64,000 nt of DNA, from positions 2,418,001 to 2,482,000 of the forward strand of contig JAHQRK010000007.1 of assembly GCA_019828595.1 (NCBI GenBank). The letters run 5' to 3'. This document shows positions 43,773 through 55,012 of the stretch, in pieces; the first letter of the stretch is position 1, and each line of letters starts with the position of its first letter. The position numbers were made by a program, and so were the translations under genes. This DNA comes from Aphanomyces cochlioides (taxonomy: Eukaryota; Oomycota; Saprolegniomycetes; Saprolegniales; Verrucalvaceae). The notes beneath the pieces are model-generated. The model saw nothing but the letters and a program-made list of their open reading frames with translations. It was not told where the DNA came from and did not search any database.

Positions 43773-43858
43773 ATTCACTGTTTTCATATATTTTAATATT
43801 TGTGTTATATTTGATAAATGTAAAGTGAATTTTTTATACAAAAATTGAAATTGATTAT

Positions 43859-44968
43859 TTAAATAATGAACACATTTTTAATCTGACTTATCCCAGTTCG
43901 GCGGACTCGAAAATTGTACAAGCGGAACATGTTATTCAGGCAAAGTGCGCGTAAGTCAGGATCATAACGAAGGGGTAGCAATAACTGACGATAGACCTTT
44001 GACACCGCTCCCATGCCCCATTCAGCCGCTTGACGCAAGGATGTTATACAATCGCTCATGACTTGCATCCCGTGTCGACAGTTTGGTGGGTGACGATCCA
44101 AAACACCTTCTTTCATATGAGTCACAATCTTTCCCGCGAATCGACCGCTGACAGGAAACGCGGAGTCTGCTGCGAGCTTCATACCAACCGCAACTTTGCG
44201 ACTATCGGACAGTATTTCTTGAAGTCTCCGACTGACTTCACCGTCATTCCATGATCCAGGGCAGTTGTGTCTACCCCAAATCAATGTGCCGTCCAGACCA
44301 AAACAAAGAACGCCAGTCACAAAGACACAGTGCAGCCATCCTAGAAGTCGCAATAAGTATAATAATATAGCATGTCTTACCATTGAATTGAGCGTTTTGC
44401 AGGTCAATATTTGAAGGACTTTGAACACGGAAATTCTTGCCGTCAACAAAACCAAAGACTCCGTGGACAAGTGGCTCTCGTTCGTTGCTTTTTTCAGCCC
44501 AGTAGCACTGTGTCGCCTTTGATGGCCATGAAATCGCAGCATCACGCATCTTTATCAAAGCCTTGGCAAGGGCAGATTCTGCATGCCTCAGAACACGACA
44601 AAACGTGCTTGGCGTGACACCAAAAAGCTCCTGCAAAGTCTTGTGCTCTACAGCTGCAGTGTAGAAGTGCAAGATCATCGCAAGTACAGCATGTTTAAGG
44701 ACAATACGAGGAGGTCGTCCGGATCGACCGTATCCAGACTTCACAACGTACTCTGCGTCAAAGTATAGAAGCAGTTCATCAAATGCCTCGGGGGCAGAGA
44801 AACAGTCGCAATAAATGACGCTTCGTTGCGAGATGCATACATAGTGTACCAAGGTGTGTCCTCTTGGTTTCGAGCAAGAGATGTCTGATGAATCGCGTTT
44901 CTCGTTCGAATCATACAGCGCAGTCTGAGCGCAATAGCTGCTCGGTGCATTCGACGCCGCTTGGCCAT
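43859..44968 (-). pseudogene. Harbinger H1 DDE transposase, one frameshift
   Basis: Starts at the ATG at 44968 (MAKRRRMHRAAIALRLR). The N-terminal frame runs to ...FIATVSLPPR, where an extra C in a C run near 44790 moves it relative to EAFDELLLYFDAEYVV. From there the frame is open to a 40-bp intron at 44380-44341 (GTAAGACATG...CTTCTAG); joining gives AQFNGWLHCVFVTG. The domain has VFGFVDGKNF (first Asp), WGRHNCPGSWNDGEVSRRL (second Asp) and a C-terminal region with SLRQAAEWGMGAVSKVY (Glu). The arrangement is standard for PIF/Harbinger nucleases. The one-base lesion would inactivate it unless it is a sequence error. Confidence 0.85.
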
Positions 44969-45380
44969 TTGGTTCAACACGATTGCCCTTGCGTGCATGT
45001 TTATCAATGTGTGCCAAACGTGTGTCGCAAATCACACTTTGTCGAATTAAAAATATCTTCGCAAAAATGAAATGCGAAAGCATTTGCGAAGGTTTTGGAA
45101 GTTACCCATTCTTGATGATAGCTCAGTGGGCGGCATGTATACCATCAAGAAGGTATCAGTTCTAACATCACCTTCTTCACCTCCTTCGTTCAAGCTAGCC
45201 ATGTCAAATTGCCGGAGCAGTATCAAGCTCTTAACTAATTGGCACAATCACGACAATGCTACCATTGTTGCGATGGATTTGTGTAACTTGAAAGTGGACT
45301 GTAATACGGATAAATAACCGGATGCTTGTCAAAACACAAAAATTGTCTTATATAAGTAGCTTGACATAATACTTGCCATC

Positions 45381-45962
45381 TCAATGCAAAAAGTACCCGA
45401 GGAGGACGGCGTCGCCTTCGGAGAGCAAGCCAGGGCCATCTCCAAGGTGTGCTGAAGTCATGGCGCCAGCCGAGTCATCGCTTAGATTGATCAAGTCGAA
45501 ATCGAGAGTGACAGGCTCCATCATAGCCGTGTCGAGGTTGGCAAGCGCGGAGGATCGAAGGACAAGTTCACGGCCGTGGCGGACGCAATAGCCACCAGCT
45601 CGAGCATACGTCATGCATCCTTCCATTTTGCACCTCCGGCCACCGCCATGGGCGACGCATTTCTGCAACATTTGTGCAATTTTCGTACATCCTGGTTCCG
45701 TGCATCCTTTTCGCATGGTTGGCGCGCCGTGGCTGCTGCAAACATTGCCACGGCGGGCATTGGCCATGCAATTTGGTACTTGGCAGCGTCGTTTCGCGCC
45801 GTGGCGGACACACAAGCCGCGGGCGTATACTTGGTTGGCACACTGCGGCATCGAGCAGCGGCCTTTGTGCTTGTGGAGCTCGCATTTGCCCGTCGCTGGG
45901 TTCGAGCACGGATTCACACAACCTTTAAAGCAGCAGAGAGATGGCATGTTGAACAATGCCAT
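45381..45962 (-). CDS. WRKY19-like C/H zinc-finger repeat protein 2
   Basis: A 193-residue protein from the ATG at 45962 (MALFNMPSLCCFKGC). At least five C-x(4)-C...C-x(2)-H units: CCFKGCVNPCSNPATGKCEL(H), CSMPQCANQVYARGLCVRHG, CQVPNCMANARRGNVCSSHG, CTEPGCTKIAQMLQKCVAHG and CKMEGCMTYARAGGYCVRHG. The repeat pitch is 22-24 residues. The C-terminal ~50 residues are non-repetitive and acidic (MEPVTLDFDLINLSDDSAG), which could be an activation or interaction segment (inference). Same family as 32735-33439 but with different units, so not a recent duplicate. Single exon, intact. Confidence 0.82.
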   Translation of the reverse strand: MALFNMPSLCCFKGCVNPCSNPATGKCELHKHKGRCSMPQCANQVYARGLCVRHGAKRRCQVPNCMANARRGNVCSSHGAPTMRKGCTEPGCTKIAQMLQKCVAHGGGRRCKMEGCMTYARAGGYCVRHGRELVLRSSALANLDTAMMEPVTLDFDLINLSDDSAGAMTSAHLGDGPGLLSEGDAVLLGYFLH

Positions 45963-48900
45963 CACGAACGCGCCGCCTCATGGAGTGTGACGCGCCTCAA
46001 GTCATACTTTGAACCAAATTTCCGCTGCCATATATCATTATCCGGACATTATCCGGAAGTCCCACACCAAAACGAGTGCGTCGACAGCCATGACGCTGCG
46101 GTCATCAGCTCGAGTCGAGTCCACGCGTTGCTTTTTGAGACGCCAAACGACTCATTAGATCGTCCACTTGTGCGAGGTTGTATAGCTCCCGGCGCTGGGG
46201 ATTTCAACGTTGCTATAAAGCTAGAGATTTTAATAGGATTGTTCGACGTAAGAGTTGATAAACACAATAGAAGCCCTGACGGCGCACGTGCTAGCCTATT
46301 TGATCTTATCTAGAGAGGCTAGTCAGGCTGTATATATGCCTGCGTTAAGATCGCAATGATTTCCTGGTATTGTACCCTTGTCAGGGTCGTCGAGCAAGCT
46401 CCATGGTTGGAAAAAAAGCCACGTCATGGCCCAAGTCGCACATGACGTTGAGTGTCCCTCGAGAATGAGATATCAACTTCAAGGTACGGCACGAATGATC
46501 CACTCTGAAGGGAACGACGACAACATATACACACGCCTAGCGCTCGATCATATGCATATGGTTTGCACATTATGGACACTTAACATTGCTCGCCCCTGAT
46601 AACCTCATCGGACGCGAAAATCACGGCTAAACTTGTAGCCACAGAGTTTAACGATAGCATGATAGTTGAGAGATTTGCCGTAAGAGAGCCTCTGCGGTGG
46701 CTATAGAGGCGAGAAAGTGTGCCCTGGGAAGGTTTTTCAATGGACGACATGATAGTAGTCTATGGTATTTTTTCGTGTCAACAAGCAAACTTTATCCACA
46801 TGACGTCCATGATGAGTTCAACGGGAACTGCAGGCAACGACAAACCCCGTCGCATGCGAAGAGATGGTTGCGTTTGACGCAAGTCACCAACGTTTTGCAA
46901 CAATCGCGCGACAACGATATAACTTGACATGCTGCATAAAGTATACCGGAAGCGTGTTTCCTGGTTGTTGTGAGGTCAATCAAGTCGAGAAGCTTGATAG
47001 AGACACCTTGAGGGTTTCCGTCGCGGCAGCTGCAATCGACAGAGAGCTAAACAACCACTGTTGACGTTCCTTGTCTCTGGAACAGTGTGGTCATGGATAA
47101 CATTGTCACGGCTGTAAGTAGAACCTTGGGATTTCTAACTTCACCCAGGAGGAATCGGCTCTTTGTGCGTTTGCTTTACCAGTGTACATACGTTGGTTGT
47201 TTCTCTTTGTGGGCCTATTGCAAGTGTGACTATAGCTGGTGTGACTACTGCAAGTGTGACCGATCACACACGTGCTTGGAAAAGAGCGCTGCGGGTTTAT
47301 TTATACAGCATGGTACATGAATGTTTATTAAATTGCAATCAGTCGTCTCTATGCAGTATGGGCAATCCGCACGACACCAAACTACAGGATAAACATGACG
47401 CGACGCTCTGGTTGATGACATGCTGAATGGGAACCGAGAAGTAGCTACATAGTCACGAACAATCCACACTAGCCGCATTTGACGCGGTTGTGACGCTGTG
47501 GCATCGTCGCGGGCAGGACGTCACTTGGAGACAAAAAAAGGCAACAATCTTGCGCTCGTCTTGGTGTCTCTCGCGCCTGAGAGATCAAAAGAAGTACCAT
47601 CGCCTTGAATCTTTTTTCGTCACAATCTTTGGCAGGCGATGAGTACATTTTGTACCGAATTGTACTGTCTATGGCCAAAGTACCTACTGTACTGTGGAAA
47701 TTCATCGAAAAAATTCAAGTCAACTTTCGAGTATACTTAAATCAAGATAAAATATTCTGCATCTATTTGCAATGGAATTGCGGTGAAAATTTTCAACCAT
47801 CGATTCAAACGCGAGCTCCAATGGGTTTAACATGCTAGACTGGCTAGATGTGCCACTCGACAGCCGTAGAAAGGTTCTTTAGACTGAAGGGAGAGTACCA
47901 ATGAGTTGGCCATGGGTGCCCCAAAACGATTAGCACAAACGTTCAACTTGGAACGTTCAAAGATATGATTGCGATCAAAGCGTAGCGTGGTCCCGTCCCA
48001 ACGTCAACCCACCAAGCGCTAGTGACTTGGACAATGTTTTCCCGGCATCGACCTAACGACAAGATCTTTAGATCGTGGCGAAAGGTCTGCAGGGAGAGAG
48101 ACACGCCATGGAACCACCAAGATTCGAGCACTTGACGAGGGAAAGCCCAAGATGGATATGCAATAAGCAGAATGTCGAATTTTGATAAGTGATAAGGTGG
48201 CATTGATGATTCACCATCAATACTTTCAAAGAGCCGCTGGCATTGACTCGTCGTTCCCATCGAGACGCAGATTAGTTCGTCGACAAGTCTTACGGCTTTA
48301 AACCAAGATTGAAATTCCACGCTGTCTGTATCAATCTTTGCAGCATATTCGACTCAGATGTAGCGATATGCAGTACAAGCACAATCGATGCCTCGCTTTT
48401 TTAGACGACGATCGCATGTACGATCGGAAGTTGAAGCCCTGGACTGGCGGCGGGGTTGGCCAGCTGGAGCAAGTGTGCTCGCTGGTGTTGCGCGCGGATG
48501 GTCGTGAAATATTTCGACTGCCCTTCCGTCTTGGCGTCTTTGTGATGAACGGCTTCCATGTCGAGTTGGACTTGCCGCAGAATTCAACAACAGACCAGTA
48601 CTTCCAAACGTCAATTTTGGAATTCTTTCAAGTCGTCGACAATATTTTCAACTCAGTTGAAATATCTCACCTAAATATAAATATCCAAAATTAATATCTA
48701 ATTTATTTGAAATAAATTTATCTTGAATAAACTATTTTTTAAGCACGAAAATCGAATTAATTATGTTTGGTGAGCTGATTTATTTTGTATTTTTGTGTGG
48801 TGAGACAGCTGATACATGTGAAATTTGAGTTGCTCATTATCTTATCTTGGCTGCGCACTGGACAAGTCTTCCAAGGAGAGCATCACCTTGTCGAGCTACA

Positions 48901-49344
48901 GCGAAGCATTCAATGTCCAGAAGACGATCGAGACGACGTCCGTTTAAAAAAGAACACTATAATGGCTCTAATTTCTCTGGTGAATGTCAACAAACACCTC
49001 CACGTCACGCCCGACCCAACGACGATCGTTAGTAGTTGAATGTGATGGACTTGCGACTGCGAGGGGGAAATTAACGTTGAATGATTGTCGCTGGAGGGCG
49101 TCTTATACTGGTGCGTCATGCCCTTAATACCGCGATGATGCACGTATTTCAATATGGTGCACTGGCACGATTTTGACGCCATGGGATGTTGCCAACCTCA
49201 TGGACAATGACAATCGCTGCGTTCCTTGGGAGATCCTTCACTTCCCCAATCTGTTCAATTTCCTTTGCTTATCCTACGGAGTCACTACGCTTGCTCCAGA
49301 TCTTTCGACTTCGTCAACGATTTTGCTGACACAATGTACTTTTA
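45963..49344. other. Intergenic, mostly empty
   Basis: Apart from a low-confidence small gene at 48368-48694, no product can be recognised. CATTATCCGGA motifs occur twice at about 46034-46053. A short tandem GCAAGTGTGACYATAG-like repeat lies at about 47218-47262. Confidence 0.45.
48368..48694 (+). CDS. Small hypothetical protein
   Basis: 108 codons from the ATG at 48368. The central stretch (DRKLKPWTGGGVGQLEQVCS, FRLPFRLGVFVMNGFHVELD) has composition like real coding sequence, but no domain is recognised and no neighbour helps. It may be a gene relic or chance. Confidence 0.25.
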   Translation: MQYKHNRCLAFLDDDRMYDRKLKPWTGGGVGQLEQVCSLVLRADGREIFRLPFRLGVFVMNGFHVELDLPQNSTTDQYFQTSILEFFQVVDNIFNSVEISHLNINIQN

Positions 49345-50240
49345 TTACGCAGAAGTGGAGCCGATTGGAACGTAGCCAGCCGATGAGCTACGCCATTTTC
49401 GCATGACAGCGACGAGTGCACCGACAACCATACAACCAATTGCTGCAGCCATGGATAGGAACTCTCCCGCATGTGTCGCATTGGACAATTGTGAGGTCAT
49501 CGAGCTCAGCATGGATGGTCCAACACCGCGGGCATGGGTCTGGAGGTTGACGGAAAATTCCATCCAGTCCACGAGAACGTCAAATGTAATCACTTCAAAC
49601 ACGTGAATGTCCGTCCCATTTGAGTCGATGGAGCAGTGAGGGAAGGCGGCAATCGAAGAGTCCAGCTCGTTAGCAATAGCTCGGCATTCGTTAGACGAGC
49701 GCACGACCTCGAGCTGCTCCACGGATGGTAAATCTGACAAGCCGCGGAACGGCGGAACGAGAACAAGAAATGCAGGTTCAGGCTAGCGTCATCCAAGCAA
49801 GAAAAAAGGTGGGGGCTGTACACGAGCAGCATGAACAATTGCAAGATCTTCTTCTTATCGCAGGGGGTGCTTGCTTTGGGCAGCGCTCCCATGTCCACCA
49901 GTGCAGTTGCCATCGTCCACGTAATGTTTTGAAACGCGTCAAGCTCAATGCAGTCCTTTCCAGCCGAGGCCACTTGGATATCCACGTACAAATGCTCGCA
50001 CGCATCAGAGCCTTTCACCTTTCCAAGAGCCTCATTTTCGATCTTGCCATTGAGCAGGACATCAGGGGTGACGCCAATGGCTTCAGCACAGAGGGCCAAG
50101 TTGGCACTCGTCGACACGGCCACTTTGACCTCGTCGTACTGTGTCTTGTTGCAATGCACGACATCCGATGAGTCGAAGTCAATCATAAACTGCTGGGTGC
50201 AAGTTAGCCCGAACAATAGTGCGAGTCCAAGCCACTTCAT
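49345..50240 (-). pseudogene. Secreted six-cysteine protein, copy E1, frameshifted at the domain junction
   Basis: The ATG at 50240 gives a signal peptide (MKWLGLALLFGLTC) and a domain with cysteines at 30, 51, 81, 97, 127 and 148 (spacing 21-30-16-30-21). Just after the last Cys, in FLFSFRR near 49745, the frame shifts; the second half is in another phase. It contains ECRAIANELDSSIAAFPHCS, the [T]FDVLVDWMEF motif and a C-terminal hydrophobic segment (AAIGCMVVGALVAVM). The total of 896 nt is not a multiple of three. Without correction the product would be the first domain plus a foreign tail, with no membrane anchor. Elicitins have six cysteines but different spacing, so the relation is weak. 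It is divergently paired with copy E2, 1254 bp apart. Confidence 0.75.
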
Positions 50241-51494
50241 GGCATTCAAATCAGGCCTAGGGAAAGTGCAATCTTTGCAGCAATAATTGCAATATAAACA
50301 TTGCAATCTAGTATTGTGCCCGTCAGCGGCATTGCAATTTAAATTGGTTGTCATGGGCGAATTGCAGTATGAATTGTGCTGTCAAGAGATATGGCAATTT
50401 GAAATGCATTTTTCTCCAATTTTCGTTGCATCCGATCACCAAAAATTTGTTATTTTCCTCCAAATTTAGCCAATGCATAGAGGGGTAGCCCTCTATGCAA
50501 TGCTGACGTCTTTTTTAACGTTCCAGTCATTTTTCAATTGGCACTGGGTTCGATTCCGGCGAAAGTAGGAATTTAAATTTTTTGAAATTGCAACCAAAAC
50601 TTTTGTATCATTGATTTTCGTCGAATAACGTCAAAGACATGTCATTTATCAGATAGAAGCATGGACAACGCAATCCAAGTACTTGAGAGCAATGGATGTC
50701 GTTTGGACTCACTGAATTGGATTGAGCGAGGGGCAATCTCCCCTGCTACTGTCTCTCGCCAAAGTGGAGCACATCGCTACGGTAGATTCTTTAAAGACCA
50801 GCTCTTGGTGAATACTGTCATTTTAAAGTAGAGAATGAACACTTCGCTCCCCTGCTCTAGCAATCAGTCCAACTAAGCAACAGATTGAATATTTTTATTG
50901 ACTTCTAAGGGCTAAAGCATCCAAGTGTCGCCATCAAAACGGGCTGTTAGGGGGAACAAAACATCATGAACTCAATGCCTTCTAGGAAACGAATTCCGAT
51001 CCGAGCAAACTCTAGTAGTGTGCTCTCACTGCAGAAACTAACCTTGTATCGCAAGTAATTTAGCTTCAACACTAAAGTTGAAGAGTTAATGCTTTCAGAG
51101 GACAACTTTCTTGGCAATCATCAAGAAAACGACAGTAATCTTCCTCCAATGCATGTCATGCAATGATGATGACCTCAACTCGATCGTAAACCTAAACTAT
51201 CTAACCTTATTATATTTTCAAGTAACATATTATAAAATATAATATATTAATTCAAAAAAGGAAATGTTAAGTAAAAATTACAAGATTTACTATGAAATTC
51301 AAGAACTGATATATTTATTTTCAAAACTATTAGTTTACATAGGTACTCTATAGTTACCTTCTAAAACCTAAAAGGATTCTGATTGGCTAAAACAAGCTAG
51401 CGGACAAACATTCTTATCCAACCGATTAACATGTTACATACATTCTTAATACCATGAAGGCTATCAAAGTGTCGTGGCTTTCCATTTGAGTACC
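50241..51494. promoter_or_regulatory. Bidirectional intergenic region between divergent six-cysteine genes
   Basis: Shared upstream region of E1 and E2. ATTGCAAT occurs at about 50286, 50301 and 50332, with looser forms to about 50400, on the E1 side. At about 50549 GGTTCGATTCC matches a polymerase III B box, with a possible weak A box near 50466, so another tRNA-derived repeat may lie here. A short hairpin, CATAGAGGGgtagCCCTCTATG, sits at about 50475. About 51200-51330 is very AT-rich. No gene seen. Confidence 0.4.
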
Positions 51495-52388
51495 ATGAAG
51501 TTGCTTGGACTTGCGCTGTTGTTCGTGCTAGCTAGTGCCCAGACGATCGTAATTGACTTCGACTCGCCTGACGTCGTGCACTGCAACAAGACGCAGTACA
51601 ACGAGGTCAAAGTTACCGTGTCAACCAGTGCCAACTTGGCCCCTTGTGCTGAAGACATTGGCGTCTCCCCTGATGTCCTGCTCAATGGCAAGATCGAAAA
51701 CGAGGCGCTTGCAAAGGTGAAAGCCTCTAACGCCTGTGAGCATTTGTACGCGGATGTCCAAGTGGCCTCGGCTGGAAAGGACTGCATTGAGCTTGACGCG
51801 TTTCAAAACATTACGTGGACGATGGCAACTGCACTGGTGGACATGGGCACGCTGCCCAAAGCAAGCACTCCCTGCGACAAGAAGAAGGTCGTGCAATCGC
51901 TCATGCGGCTCGTGTTCAATCCACACCTTTTCCCCTGCTTGGACGACATTGGCTTGAACCACGACTTCGTGTTCTCGTACCGCAGTTCGTCCTAATTGCC
52001 ATCCGTGGATCAGTTCGAGCTCGCACGCTCGTCTGACGAATGCCGAGCTGTTGCTGACGAGCTAGGCGCTTCGACTGCTGCCTTTCCCCACTGCTCCATC
52101 GACTCGAACGGGACGGACATTCACGTGTTTGAAGCGATCACATTTGACGTTCTCGTGGACTGGATCGAATTTGGCATTAAACTCCAAGCCTTTGCCCATG
52201 GTGCTGCACCATCCGTGCTGAACTTGATGGCTGCTCAATTGTCCAACGCGATCCACGAGGGTGAGTCTCTATCGATGACTGCTGCAATTGGCTTTATGGC
52301 TGTCGGTGCACTCATCGCAGTCGCTGCCATGCAAAAATGGCGTCGCTCGTCAGCTGGCTACGTGCCAATCGGCCCCACTTCTGCGTAA
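51495..52388 (+). pseudogene. Secreted six-cysteine protein, copy E2, in-frame stop at the domain junction
   Basis: The ATG at 51495 gives a signal peptide (MKLLGLALLFVLASAQT) and a first domain with cysteines at 30, 51, 81, 97, 127 and 148. A TAA at 51993-51995 ends the frame right after SYRSSS. Reading continues in the same frame with LPSVDQFELARSSDECRAVA, the C-x(16)-C unit, FDVLVDWIEF and a hydrophobic segment (IGFMAVGALIAVAAM), to 52388. As it stands the gene encodes a 166-residue secreted protein with a complete six-cysteine domain and no anchor. It is either a new truncated, soluble form or a pseudogene; readthrough is possible but unsupported. The paralogue at 60536 has no stop at this point. 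Confidence 0.75.
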
Positions 52389-53036
52389 TACAAATGCAAA
52401 TACATTCTGTCAGCAAAATCGCTGCTGTCACTGCTATGGATAACCAAAACATGAGTGTCTAAACTTGGTGTGCTATTGCATTCAACGAAGGATATGGACG
52501 TCAATGTCTCCAACGGGAGGAAAAACAACATCAACTAGGTTGGCTTAGCTTGGTTAGCTTAGCATCTAGGCATTTTGTAGCCGATCTGTTTGCTTCAAAG
52601 TAAAGTTCGAATGTGTACTCTGCCGGAAGCCTAAAGCAAGCGATAAGCTTAGGATCTGTGTCATCTTGGAGCCCCTCTATTCATCCCATGCCATCGCATC
52701 AATCGTACAACATCCAGCAAATAGAAAATGGATTTGATTGGTCAAAATCTACTTGCCATTGCCTTGCCTACTTGTCAAAAAAAGATGGCAATCCGAGTAG
52801 CTCGATTTATTTTAATATATCGATAACAACCTCTAAACTCGATTTTGATTGGCTTAAATCTAAGAAATGACAATCATTCTGAGCCAATCGTTTGATATTT
52901 CATATACAGTCTTAGCGTCAAAAAAAAAAACGTGGCTTCCATTTGAATCAGGGGTCGGGAAAATGCAATTAAAAATTGATAGCATTTGAAAAATTAAATA
53001 AATATCAATTGGACTACAGTCAACTCGTGCAATTTA
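52389..53036. other. Intergenic, AT-rich
   Basis: No coding signal. A TTGGCTTAGCTTGGTTAGCTTAG-like stretch lies near 52540, and an A run at 52921-52930. Confidence 0.5.
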
Positions 53037-54894
53037 CTACTCTGTCCAAGAAGAATTGTCGGGTTTTGGAATTTTGCTTTTCCAAGAAGAATTGTTGGAT
53101 TTGTTATCCTTATTTTCAGTATGGTGGAAAACGAGTAAAAATGAAGAAACCCTCTATATTATAATACTAAAGCTTCAAATATATCAGCGAGACTGGACTC
53201 TTCTTCAAGTCGACAATTCAATCTGAGTAGTGCCAACTTGGCCGACTCTATGCTGCACTCGACATTGTACGTCATGCAGTCCATGTTTGAACTTGACTTC
53301 TTGAGATGTGGGAGCTTGTACGCGTTAGATCCTTGGAGCCCAATTGATAAATCAAACACTTTCTGCAACGTAATGAAAGTACGTGCTAGTGTATCAAAAG
53401 GAAGCGCTAAGAAAGCACTTTCAACAGCATCAATCAGCTCGTCAATAGATTTGACAACTGATTGGTACTGGAGACTTTGAATACTGTTAAAGAAACCTAA
53501 ATCCAAGACATTAAAGTCTGGACTATTGGGAGGCTGAGATCGCATTGACACGTCCCACCCGAACTCATTTGCGAGGCTAACAATGACCGACTTGTCAATG
53601 GCTTGATGTGGACCAGCATTGTCGTGTTGAATGTAGATCCTTCGGGATGCTGCGCTCTTTGGGAATTTTGCAAAAATAGCAGGCAAGACGCAGTCGGTGA
53701 GGTAGCGTTGGTAAACTTCACCAGTCACAGCGATTGGCTTCGTCTCGAGAGTTCCGCGGGGTCTGTTTCGACTTGATCGCAAGGCTGACTCGTGCACGAC
53801 AAAAGGCCAGCAACCAATCTTCCCATCGAATGCTTTGCCACTGTCTTGGTCAATTCTTGGTCGTGCGACCGCCACCAAAAACATGACCTTGGTGATGAAG
53901 TTCTTGCTCTTCGTTTCACGCAGTGGCTCTTCTTCATCGTGCCAAAGGTAGTACTTCGTCTTGGTTCGTTTTAGAAAAAACCATTTTTCGTCAACATGGA
54001 CTGTGTCCATCATGTCTGCATAACGGCTTTGAATCCCATCGTTAATCACAAACGAAGCGGCAAAGCTAAGCCGCTCTGCCTTGTTTGCCTCTGTAAGAAG
54101 AGGTTTAAGTCGACTACTGACTCTCTTCAACATGTTGGGTTGCTTCAAATATACACTCAGGGTCGACTTCGGTACCCCTGTGCATTTTTCTAGACCTCGA
54201 AGCGTTTGACGCAAGTGTACTTCTGCGTCTTTCACTGCCTTTTCAATTGCGATGCGATCATGTTTTCTCCATTTTCCACAATTTCCTAATCCAGTACAAA
54301 CTGTGAGTTTCGATACTTCAGCAAAGTTTACAAATAGATAAACTCTCATATTTGATATTACCTCGCATTCTGCTCGCTACGTCAGCAACGACACGTCCAT
54401 CGGCAAGCGACTTGACTCCTCGCTTCCATTTACGCGAGACGGTCTCTGCTGAAATGCCAAAATGGTGAGCGACGCGTTGTTTCGATCCATATCTTGGCGT
54501 TCCATTGTTGCACTCCACAAGAAGCATGTCAAAAACGGCGCGGCGCTCGTCGTCGGTAAGGTTTCTCTTCTCGTCCTTGGACTTGAACGCTACAGGGGGA
54601 GATTGGGATGCAATCTCAATGTGTGTTGCTTTCATGGTCGAATGAAAAGTGAGTTGTGTGTTAGTTCTGGAGGTCCGATACGCTATTGTGTTTAGAACCA
54701 GTCAATCAGACAAGGTGGCTGCAGTCCAGTCAACGTATCTCGCTAACCACACCACCAAAATCCTTGAAAATTATATCCAATCAAAGCCCCTTTTATTGGC
54801 TTTCTTTTAAGCCAATTAAATGTCAATAAAACGCAAAAATGAGCTTAATTTCAATATTTTGGTGAAATCCAACATTTCTTCTTGGACAGAGTAG
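53037..54894 (-). mobile_element. mariner-like element, copy 2, inverse orientation
   Basis: 1858 bp, the same length as copy 1, with the same CTACTCTGTCC... inverted ends and TA flanks (53035-53036 and 54895-54896). Every gene coordinate has the same offset from the ends as in copy 1. Base differences are few. The 5' TIR here has one change (AACATTTCTTCTTGG). Confidence 0.95.
53159..54635 (-). CDS. mariner-type DD34D transposase, copy 2, intact
   Basis: Exons 54635-54362 and 54285-53159; 76-bp intron. 466 residues with the same D190, D313 and D348 as copy 1 (VHVDEKWFF, IQHDNAGPH, NSPDFNVLDLGFF). I count about eight amino-acid differences from copy 1, for example KWKRG for IWKRG, NCGKW for NCEKW, and ESAF for KSAF. 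Both copies are intact, so one is likely a recent transposition product, or both derive from a still-active family (inference). Confidence 0.95.
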
Positions 54895-55012
54895 TATATT
54901 GCAATGATAAACCATATCTCAATTTTAATTGCAATTTTTTGAGTTATGAAATATTACTGTAAAATAATTTTTGATTAGTTACACATGCATTGATGTTGAC
55001 ATTCTCAGTGAT

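Larger units (their letters stand above)
42785..45107. mobile_element. PIF/Harbinger element H1, ATT duplication
   Basis: 2323 bp. Left end GGGTGACTTCCAAAACCTTC, right end (reverse complement) GGGTAACTTCCAAAACCTTC; the 25-bp TIR has one mismatch. The flanks are ATT at 42782-42784 and 45108-45110, the 3-bp duplication expected for Harbinger. TTTGCGAA-type palindromes cluster inside both ends. It carries the usual pair of genes in convergent orientation, a Myb/SANT-like accessory gene (plus) and a DDE transposase (minus), both with lesions. Confidence 0.92.

Noticed and set aside
45576..46313. 245-codon plus-strand frame
   Set aside because: Antisense shadow of the cysteine/histidine-rich gene at 45381-45962.
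49345..52388. Introns at the E1/E2 domain junctions
   Set aside because: There is no GT...AG pair around the stop or shift that would restore frame; homology is continuous on both sides.
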